Origin: Prado023 sp963818445 | GTDB taxonomy: Bacteria > Actinomycetota > Actinomycetes > S36-B12 > CAIYMF01 | Length of the DNA: 64,000 bases | Direction: 5' to 3' | Assembly: GCA_963818445.1 (NCBI GenBank) | Contig: CAWFSG010000003.1 | Coordinates: 51,149-115,148 of the forward strand | Shown here: piece after piece, positions 58,439 to 64,000 of the stretch | How the letters are laid out: each line of letters begins with the position of its first letter | How positions within the stretch are numbered: position 1 is the stretch's first letter | The notes under the pieces: model-generated | The model's database searches: none | Told to the model about the DNA's origin: nothing | What the model saw: the letters and a program-made list of their open reading frames with translations, nothing else | Made by a program: the position numbers and the translations under genes

Positions 58439-58993
58439 TCACAGGACCCGGCCGAAGGAGACGTTGCGGCTCCAGATGTGCACCGTGCTGACGCGCCCAC
58501 CTGGGCGCGGGGAGTGCAGGGTGCGGTTGTTCCCTGCGTAGATGCCCACGTGGTACGCGCCACGGCCGCCGCGGAAGAACACCAGGTCCCCGGGACGCGC
58601 CTGGCTGCGCGAGATGCGCCGGGCCTTGCGCATCTGGCCCGTTGCCGAGTGCGGCAGGCTCACGCCGGCCTTGCGGTAGACGTAGGAGGTGAAGCCGGAG
58701 CAGTCGAAGCCGCGGGGGGTCGAGCCGCCCGCGCGATAGGGCACGCCCTTGAGCGAGTTGCCGGTGCGCATGACCCTGGACGCACGGGCGGCGAACGAGC
58801 GGGAGCTGCGTGAGGTCTTCTTCTTGCGGTCCCCGGTCGCGACGGTCGAGGCGGCGCTGGTCTCGATGGACACCCGAGGGGCGGGGACGGCCGATGCTGC
58901 TGGCGCGGGGGCCATCGGTGAGATCGGGAGCACGACGGCAAGGGCCGTTGCGCCGGCCAGGGCAATGCCTCGGGCACGGGTCAGTAGAGCCAT
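58439..58993 (-). CDS. secreted NlpC/P60 cell-wall peptidase
   Basis: 184 residues. Signal peptide to about residue 34 (ALAGATALAVVLPISPMAPA), basic linker (KKKTSRSSRS), then the NlpC/P60 domain: Cys98 in RGFDCSGF, RPGDLVFFRGGRGAYHVGIY with His148, and His160 (LHSPRPGG). It hydrolyses stem peptides of peptidoglycan. RBS GGAGGAGA precedes ATG 58993. The 5' untranslated region is a ydaO-type c-di-AMP riboswitch, the usual control of wall hydrolases in actinobacteria. Confidence 0.93.
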   Translation of the reverse strand: MALLTRARGIALAGATALAVVLPISPMAPAPAASAVPAPRVSIETSAASTVATGDRKKKTSRSSRSFAARASRVMRTGNSLKGVPYRAGGSTPRGFDCSGFTSYVYRKAGVSLPHSATGQMRKARRISRSQARPGDLVFFRGGRGAYHVGIYAGNNRTLHSPRPGGRVSTVHIWSRNVSFGRVL

Positions 58994-59008
58994 GGTGATG
59001 TCTCCTCC

Positions 59009-59194
59009 AGGCGCCTGCGAGGTGAGCTGTCGGGTTCGGGTGGGGAGCACCCGGCCGCTCTCGCGGCTTCACCCCAAGGACTCACGCCTGTCGACGTGGG
59101 ACCACGAATCGTGGGTCCCCCGCTCCCGTTCTCAGTGCGTTGCTGGCCAGTGGCCAGGCGCGGGAGGGCATGACGTGAACGGGATTCGGCGCCG
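59009..59194 (-). promoter_or_regulatory. ydaO-yuaA type c-di-AMP riboswitch
   Basis: On the minus strand the leader carries the conserved blocks in order: GCGCCGAATCCCG (from 59193), GGGGGACCCACG, CCTTGGGGTGAAGCCGC with its GAGAG hairpin, then ACCCGAACCCGACAGCTCA, CCTCGCAGGCG (to 59010). This is the signature of the c-di-AMP-sensing ydaO motif. It ends 16 nt before the NlpC/P60 start codon, after which the GGAGGAGA site follows. A -10-like TACCGT at about 59233 suggests where transcription begins. Confidence 0.92.
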
Positions 59195-59407
59195 TCTGCC
59201 CCATCCCACCGGGTGGCGGGACTCCTTCACGGTAGCCAACGTCGCAGGTATGTCACAAACTCATCGGTTGTGATGTATCTCTCGTTCTGGAGGCCCAACA
59301 CAGGAGGAACCGGCGATTCCGGACGACGGAGAGCGCGCTCTGTGACGTGGTGGCCACCATCTGCAACCGACACCGTCGGAGCCCGCGGCCCTGCCCTCGC
59401 AGAACGA

Positions 59408-59442
59408 GGGGTCAGGCCGGTGGGGTCAGGCCGGAGGGGTCA
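59408..59442. repeat. short tandem repeat at the 3' end of the CsoR-family gene
   Basis: GGGGTCAGGCCGG plus one base is repeated 2.5 times, ending in the stop codon of the CsoR-family gene. The gap 59281-59439 upstream of the riboswitch promoter otherwise shows no gene. Confidence 0.5.
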
Positions 59443-59709
59443 CGCGAGCGTCAGGAACAGCTTCTCGATCTTCTCCATGGACATCGGCGGCTCCTGGCCG
59501 TCCTGGGTCGCGGCGGCGCAGGCCTGCAGCTCGGCGGAGATGATCTTGAAACCGGCCCGATCGATCGCCCGGGAGACGGCGGCGACCTGGACCATGACGT
59601 CACTGCAGTCCCGGCCCTCGTCGATCATGGTCACGATCCCGGCGACCTGACCCTGGATCCGGCGCAACCGGTTGACCACGTCCTTGCGGCACGTCTCGTC
59701 GATGGCCAT
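59440..59709 (-). CDS. CsoR/RcnR/CstR-family transcriptional repressor
   Basis: 89 residues, all-helical DUF156 protein: CRKDVVNRLRRIQGQVAGIV, MIDEGRDCSDVMVQVAAVSR, AIDRAGFKIISAELQACA. The copper-sensor ligands of CsoR (Cys36, His61, Cys65) are here Cys35, Glu60 and Cys64. Loss of the His argues against copper sensing. CstR, a persulfide sensor, also keeps only the two cysteines. No metal transporter is adjacent. GGGAGG precedes ATG 59709. Confidence 0.88.
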   Translation of the reverse strand: MAIDETCRKDVVNRLRRIQGQVAGIVTMIDEGRDCSDVMVQVAAVSRAIDRAGFKIISAELQACAAATQDGQEPPMSMEKIEKLFLTLA

Positions 59710-59789
59710 GGCATCCTCCCGTAGTGAGTACCCCGTAGGGTACCGGTGTTCCGTCGCTCGCGGGAGTCCCAATGCCGACTCCGGTGCGC

Positions 59790-60479
59790 CTATGCCGCGA
59801 CGATGACCTGCTTGGCCTGGACACGGGACAGCTCGACGCTGCCCTCCGGGCTCTCCAGTCGCACGCCCCCCGCTGCGAGGCTGACCTCCACCTGCCTGCC
59901 GGGCGTCGCGCCGATGCTCCGCAACGCACCCATCGTGGCCTCGTCCGCCTGGAGTGACTCGGCGATCCGCACCACGGTCATCGGGCGCGGCTCGTCCTGG
60001 GCGGACACAGCCAGGGACTGGCCGGGGTGCTCCGAGCCCGAGCGATCGGCACGTGCGCCGGCCAGCTCGCCCAGCCCCGGGATCGGGTTGCCGAACGGGG
60101 AGGTCGTGGGATGGCCGAGGATCTCCACCAGCCGCCGCTCCACTGCCTCACTCATCACGTGCTCCCAGCGGCAGGCCTCGGTGTGGACCTCCTCCCAGGG
60201 AAGGCCGATCACCTCGACCAGCAGGCACTCGGCCAGCCGGTGCTTGCGCATCACGCGTGTCGCCAGGTCGGAGCCGGTGTCGGTCAGGACGAGGTGCCGA
60301 TCGTCCTCGTCGAGCTCCACGAGCCCGTCGCGCTGCATGCGCGCCACCGTCTGCGACACGGTGGGCCCGCTCTGCCCGAGTCGTTCGGTGATGCGCGCGC
60401 GCATCGGCAGGATTCCCTCCTCCGACAGCTCATAGATGGTGCGCAGGTACATCTCCGTGGTATCGATGAGGTCGCTCAC
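59790..60479 (-). CDS. DtxR/IdeR-family metal-dependent transcriptional repressor
   Basis: 229 residues in three domains: winged HTH (LIDTTEMYLRTIYELSEEGI, RARITERLGQSGPTVSQTVA, RMQRDGLVELDEDDRHLVLT), dimer/metal domain (HRLAECLLVEVIGLPWEEVH, CRWEHVMSEAVERRLVEILG, HPTTSPFGNPIPG) and a C-terminal SH3-like domain. These match iron-type IdeR/DtxR with the Cys-Glu-His metal residues. GTG 60479 is chosen. It is a candidate regulator of the iron box upstream of the haem peroxidase. Confidence 0.92.
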   Translation of the reverse strand: MSDLIDTTEMYLRTIYELSEEGILPMRARITERLGQSGPTVSQTVARMQRDGLVELDEDDRHLVLTDTGSDLATRVMRKHRLAECLLVEVIGLPWEEVHTEACRWEHVMSEAVERRLVEILGHPTTSPFGNPIPGLGELAGARADRSGSEHPGQSLAVSAQDEPRPMTVVRIAESLQADEATMGALRSIGATPGRQVEVSLAAGGVRLESPEGSVELSRVQAKQVIVAA

Positions 60480-60625
60480 CCGCCCATTGTCCCCCACCGC
60501 CCCGGGATCCGCGGGACTGGCACGCAGAGCCCCCCGGGGCATATCGCCCGGGTCCAGGGCGAGGAGCCTCATCGTGGGCGACCGGGCGGATGCAGGATCG
60601 CCCGCTGCGGCCTAGGGTCAGCGAC

Positions 60626-61969
60626 GTGCAGCACGTGATGTGGTTCCGCCGGGACCTGCGGACCGGGGACCACCCAGCGCTGGCTCGGGCTGCCACCGAG
60701 TCCGCCGACGGGGCTGTCCTGCCCGTCTTCGTCGTCGTCCCCGGGCCGTGGCAGCGGCTGGGGGCGCCACCCCGCGCGTACGTGGCTGACTCGTTGGCGG
60801 CACTGCGCGCGGACCTCGGCGCACTGCACGTGCGCACGGGTGACCCGGCGGAGGTGTTCACGGCCTTGGCCGAGGAGCTCGGACCGATCACCGTGCACGT
60901 GACCGAGGCGCACACGCCCCGGGGGCGCGAGCGTGACGCCCGGGTCGCCGGGGCGCTGGCTGCCCACGGCTCCCGGCTGGTCGCGACCGGGAGCAACTAC
61001 GCAGTTCCCCCCGGGTCGGTCCTCAAGGGTGATGGGACGCCCTACCGCGTGTTCACGCCCTTCCATCGTGCGTGGCTGGAGGCCGGGTGGGCGGCCCCCA
61101 CCCGTCGCCCTGCGCGGATCGAGGTCCTGGACCTCCCGGGCCAATCACTGCCCAGCGCCGAACCCCCGCCCGGGACGTCCCTGCCCGCTGCCGGCGAGGA
61201 GGCCGCCACGGCCAGGTGGGCCGACTTCGCCGACGCCCACCTGGCCGAGTACGGCGCGCTGCGCGACCGGGCGGACCTCCCGGGCACGAGCAGGCTCTCC
61301 CTGCCGCTGCGCTGGGGCGAGATCCACCCCCGGACCCTGCTGGCCGCGCTGGACCCCGAGCGCGACCGCCGGTTCGTCGCCGAGCTCGGCTGGCGCGAGT
61401 TCTACGCCGACGTCCTGTTCCACAACCCCACCACGCTCACCGAGAACCTCAACCCGGCGTTCGACCTGATGGTGCACGACTCCGGCCCGGGGGCCGACGA
61501 GGCATTCGATGCGTGGGCGCAGGGCCGCACCGGGTTCCCCTTCGTCGACGCCGGGATGCGCCAGCTGCGGGCCGAGGGGTGGATGCACAACCGGGTGCGG
61601 ATGGTGGTCGCCTCGTTCCTGGTCAAGGACCTGCACCTGCCCTGGTGGCGCGGGGAGCGGGAGTTCATGCGCTGGCTGGTCGACGGCGATCCCGCGTCGA
61701 ACGCCCACGGCTGGCAGTGGGTGGCCGGGTCCGGCACGGATGCCGCCCCCTACTTCCGGGTCTTCAACCCGATCCTGCAGGGCCTGAAGTTCGACCCCGA
61801 CGGGGCCTACGTGCGCCGCTACGTCCCGGAGCTGGCCCACTTGGCGGGGGCCGCGACCCATGAGCCATGGAAGGTGCTCGACGGGTACGTCCACGGGTAT
61901 CCCGAGCCCATCGTCGACCACTTCGAGGAGCGCGACGAGGCCCTGCGCCGGTACGCGGCGATCCGGTGA
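60626..61969 (+). CDS. phr: deoxyribodipyrimidine photolyase (CPD class I)
   Basis: 447 residues. N-terminal photolyase domain (HVMWFRRDLRTGDHPALARA) and FAD-binding domain: SRLSLPLRWGEIHPRTLLAA, ELGWREFYADVLFHNP, GRTGFPFVDAGMRQLRAEGW, MHNRVRMVVASFLVKDLHLP and DGDPASNAHGWQWVAGSGTD. Repairs UV-induced cyclobutane dimers with light. GTG 60626 has TAGGGT seven bases upstream (leaderless). Divergent from the DtxR-family gene. Confidence 0.95.
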   Translation: MQHVMWFRRDLRTGDHPALARAATESADGAVLPVFVVVPGPWQRLGAPPRAYVADSLAALRADLGALHVRTGDPAEVFTALAEELGPITVHVTEAHTPRGRERDARVAGALAAHGSRLVATGSNYAVPPGSVLKGDGTPYRVFTPFHRAWLEAGWAAPTRRPARIEVLDLPGQSLPSAEPPPGTSLPAAGEEAATARWADFADAHLAEYGALRDRADLPGTSRLSLPLRWGEIHPRTLLAALDPERDRRFVAELGWREFYADVLFHNPTTLTENLNPAFDLMVHDSGPGADEAFDAWAQGRTGFPFVDAGMRQLRAEGWMHNRVRMVVASFLVKDLHLPWWRGEREFMRWLVDGDPASNAHGWQWVAGSGTDAAPYFRVFNPILQGLKFDPDGAYVRRYVPELAHLAGAATHEPWKVLDGYVHGYPEPIVDHFEERDEALRRYAAIR

Positions 61970-62036
61970 GCGAGACCTGGCAACGCGCCCGGTGAAGTCC
62001 GGGGGTTGAGGGGCCCGTGCGTGGCAGACTGACCAC

Positions 62037-62798
62037 GTGGCCATGCTCGCAGCGATCTCCCTCAAGGGCGGCGTCGGAAAGACGTCGGTCGTCCTGGGGT
62101 TGGCCGCCAGCGCCTGGGCCGCCGGCCACCGAACCCTGGTGATCGACCTCGATCCGCAGGCGAACGCAACCGCGGCGCTGGACCCGCACCCCTACGAGTT
62201 CACCACCAACGACGTCCTGGCCGACGGCCGCGAGGGGATCGCCGCGGACGCGATCGTTGCCAGCGGCTGGGGTCCGGGGATCGACCTGATCGCCGGCGAG
62301 CGAGCCCTCGAGCATCGTGCTCACGCCGAGGGCCCGGACTCCGCGCTGCGCCTGCGCACGACGCTGGTCGGCGCGCTCGACCGCTACCACACGATCCTGA
62401 TCGACTGCCCGCCGTCACTGGGCGAGCTGACCCGCAACGCGCTGGCAGCCGCTCCCGCGGCGCTGATCGTCACGGAGCCGTCGTACTTCGCCCTGCAGGG
62501 GGCCGAACAGGCGCTGGAGGCCGTCGACATCGCTCGCGCAGCGACCAACCTAGGCCTGCGCCCGGCCGGCATCGTGGTCAACCGCGTGCGTCACAGCGCG
62601 GAGCACACCTACCGGCTCGACGAGCTGCGTCGGGCCTACCCCACGCTGGTGCTCGACCCGCCGATCCCCGACCGGACGGCCATGGGCGCCGCCCAGGGGG
62701 CCGCCGTGCCCATCACTGCCCTGCGCTCGAAGAGCGCGAAGGACCTGGTCGCCCTGTTCAACGAGCTGGCCGCAACCATCGAGGAGGGCCTGTCATGA
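62037..62798 (+). CDS. ParA/Soj family ATPase
   Basis: 253 residues. Deviant Walker A LKGGVGKTSV, DLDPQANATAAL, IDCPPSLGELTRNALAAA and TEPSYFALQGAEQALEAVD are the standard ParA blocks. It would form nucleotide-dependent patterns that position DNA or another cargo. CAGACT precedes GTG 62037 by six bases; ATG 62043 is an alternative. The next gene overlaps by 4 nt (ATGA) and encodes a ribbon-helix-helix protein, so the two form a partition-like pair. This is not the usual chromosomal parAB locus: no ParB, gidB or rnpA is seen nearby. Confidence 0.9.
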   Translation: MAMLAAISLKGGVGKTSVVLGLAASAWAAGHRTLVIDLDPQANATAALDPHPYEFTTNDVLADGREGIAADAIVASGWGPGIDLIAGERALEHRAHAEGPDSALRLRTTLVGALDRYHTILIDCPPSLGELTRNALAAAPAALIVTEPSYFALQGAEQALEAVDIARAATNLGLRPAGIVVNRVRHSAEHTYRLDELRRAYPTLVLDPPIPDRTAMGAAQGAAVPITALRSKSAKDLVALFNELAATIEEGLS

Positions 62799-63223
62799 GC
62801 ACACCAGCACCACGGCCGGCGCTGAAGAAGGCAGCCGACGCCCACATCCACCCCGCTGCGCCGGGCCACTCGCTGCACACGCTGCGCCCGGCCGCCGACA
62901 CGGCTGTCGCGCTGCCCGAACCACGCCAGGATCTCGAGCCCAGCTCGCCAGCCACGCCGCTGGCCAAGCCGTCCGGCAAGTCGGGCGATCCCACGCCACA
63001 CCGCCTGTCCGGCCCCCTGCGAGGCACGACCAGCGACAGCCTGCGCGCCGCTGCCAAGAAGGCGCGGACGCGCCCGTCCGGGAAGGCCGACGAGAAGCCG
63101 GTCGACCTCGGCGTGAAGGTGCCCAAGTCGCTGCGCAAGGACTTCCGCGCTGCGGTGAAGGCCGACAAGAAGGATCCCGACGCCGTTGTGACCGCCCTGC
63201 TCAAGGCATGGCTGGGCACCTGA
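62795..63223 (+). CDS. ribbon-helix-helix partner of ParA
   Basis: 142 residues. The first 105 are low-complexity, Ala/Pro/Lys-rich and presumably disordered. The C-terminus VDLGVKVPKSLRKDFRAAVK, then DPDAVVTALLKAWL, is a ribbon-helix-helix fold. It overlaps parA by 4 nt. Such small proteins replace ParB as DNA-binding or cargo adaptors in some partition systems (as ParR or ParG do). A gap to the next gene of 63 nt contains the AAGGAGA site for the lipoprotein. Confidence 0.78.
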   Translation: MSTPAPRPALKKAADAHIHPAAPGHSLHTLRPAADTAVALPEPRQDLEPSSPATPLAKPSGKSGDPTPHRLSGPLRGTTSDSLRAAAKKARTRPSGKADEKPVDLGVKVPKSLRKDFRAAVKADKKDPDAVVTALLKAWLGT

Positions 63224-63286
63224 CACAATCGCGCGCAAGAACGCCGAACCGGCACGCGCCACCTGATCGAGGACCAAGGAGACACG

Positions 63287-63994
63287 ATGAGGCTTCACCG
63301 GACGACCACCGCACTGGCCGCGCTGCTCCTGGTGGGCTCGCTCGGCGCCTGTGCCGAGTACACGACCACGGGCGAGCCCTCCGGCGAGGAGGCCGCCAAT
63401 GAGGTGGTGAAGATCGAGGAGGGGCACCCGCTCGAGGCCACCTCGTGGGCGCTGACCGAGTCCAGCCTGAGCTCTCAGGACCTCGGGAGCCTGGGGATCA
63501 CCGCCGACTTCTTCAAGGAGCAGATGTCCGGCCAGGCCCCCGTGAACAGCTACTTCGCCGACTACACCACTGAGGGCGAGAAGATCAAGTTCGGCCCGAT
63601 CGGGTCGACCATGATGGCCGGGGACCCGAAGCTGATGACGGCCGAGAGCGCGTACTTCGAGTTGTTGGGCAGCATCACCACCTTCGAGCTCACCCCGGAG
63701 AAGCTGACCCTGAAGGCCGGCGCGCAGGAGGTGCTCGGCTACGTGCCCGCCGACCAGGCCGGCTCGTCCACCGACGTCCAGGGCGCCGCCGGTGGCGAGG
63801 ACATCAACGCCGTGGCCCCGACGCTCGTGGGCCTGAGCGTGGCCGACGCCGAGAAGGCCACGGCCGACGCGGGGTTCACCTTCCGGGTCGTCTCTGTGGA
63901 TGGCGAGCCGAAGCCGGTCACGATGGACTACCGCGAGGACCGGATCAACGCCGAGGTCGAGGCCGACAAGGTCGTCCGGGTCACGATCGGCTGA
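63287..63994 (+). CDS. lipoprotein with META (HslJ-like) and I78 inhibitor-like domains
   Basis: 235 residues. Signal peptide ends in a lipobox LGAC (Cys ~22). Residues ~50-150 resemble a META/HslJ domain (ATSWALTESSLSSQDLGSLG, VNSYFADYTTEGEKIKFGPI, ESAYFELLGSITTFEL); residues ~175-235 resemble the peptidase-inhibitor I78 family (TLVGLSVADAEKATADAGFT, VTMDYREDRINAEVEADKVV). It would sit on the outer face of the membrane. AAGGAGA precedes ATG 63287. Function unknown, perhaps envelope protection. Confidence 0.85.
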   Translation: MRLHRTTTALAALLLVGSLGACAEYTTTGEPSGEEAANEVVKIEEGHPLEATSWALTESSLSSQDLGSLGITADFFKEQMSGQAPVNSYFADYTTEGEKIKFGPIGSTMMAGDPKLMTAESAYFELLGSITTFELTPEKLTLKAGAQEVLGYVPADQAGSSTDVQGAAGGEDINAVAPTLVGLSVADAEKATADAGFTFRVVSVDGEPKPVTMDYREDRINAEVEADKVVRVTIG

Positions 63995-64000
63995 GCCCGC

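Noticed and set aside
58749..59273. A 174-residue plus-strand frame over the NlpC/P60 leader
   Set aside because: It lies over the riboswitch and the antisense of the peptidase; no motif or RBS.
62037..63223. Chromosomal origin parAB locus
   Set aside because: No parB, gidB, rnpA, dnaA or DnaA-box cluster nearby; the partner is a ribbon-helix-helix protein.

Overview
This window is a strongly GC-rich chromosome segment from an actinomycete (Actinomycetota); I cannot place it below phylum. The evidence is the extreme G/C third-position bias, many GTG starts, an ECF sigma/RskA pair of the mycobacterial SigK type, an actinobacterial c-di-AMP (ydaO) riboswitch, tandem WS/DGAT acyltransferases, MMPL and DUF2089 proteins, and many promoters whose -10 box (TANNNT or close) lies 6-8 nt before the start codon, as in leaderless actinobacterial transcripts. 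I found no rRNA, tRNA, CRISPR array, insertion sequence or prophage. Most of it reads as core and metabolic gene content.

Layout. 1-5.4 kb: end of an SDR oxidoreductase, an alpha/beta hydrolase, a phospholipid acyltransferase, a NERD-nuclease/UvrD-like helicase and a DHA2 drug-efflux pump. 5.8-8.9 kb: a decayed AbiEi-type antitoxin/endonuclease pseudogene, a small membrane protein and a YihY protein. 9.0-11.7 kb: an unusual operon of canonical HPr kinase/phosphorylase, Cys-based phosphatase and an HprK paralogue that has lost both key catalytic residues. 11.8-18.7 kb: methyltransferase, VWA/solute-binding protein, nitroreductase and aminopeptidase N. 19-22.3 kb: SigK-like sigma factor, RskA-like anti-sigma factor, a small divergent HTH/microprotein locus, an MBL hydrolase and a secreted fasciclin protein. 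22.5-27.5 kb: aldehyde dehydrogenase, pentapeptide protein, TM2 protein, tgt and a queuosine-precursor transporter. 27.7-33 kb: an MMPL exporter overlapping a large coil-repeat exported partner. 33-40.4 kb: phosphotransferase, apt, TPR protein, acyltransferase, and the ATP-grasp/alpha-E/transglutaminase operon.

40.7-44.4 kb is a sulfur-handling operon: regulator, SQR-like flavoprotein, DUF1641, TusE/DsrC and DsrE. Then come an acyltransferase-3 membrane protein, a DUF4097-like/DUF2089 pair, and a giant secreted haem peroxidase with RTX repeats and an IdeR-like iron box in its promoter. 52-58.4 kb carries an extradiol dioxygenase, a GGDEF-EAL protein and two WS/DGAT genes. 58.4-64 kb carries an NlpC/P60 hydrolase behind a ydaO riboswitch, a CsoR/CstR-family repressor, a DtxR/IdeR regulator, a photolyase, a ParA/ribbon-helix-helix pair and a META/I78 lipoprotein.

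Connections between loci: the DtxR-family gene at 60 kb is a candidate regulator of the iron box at 52 kb; the SigK-like factor is a candidate regulator of the fasciclin gene 2 kb away, as in mycobacteria; two distant redox genes share a MarR-like operator; tgt and the precursor transporter together suggest queuosine salvage.

Caution: about sixteen single-base frameshifts interrupt otherwise well-conserved genes. Thirteen are +1 insertions and three are losses from G/C homopolymers. The conserved protein continues in the next frame each time, so I annotate these as whole genes and suspect long-read assembly error rather than gene decay.
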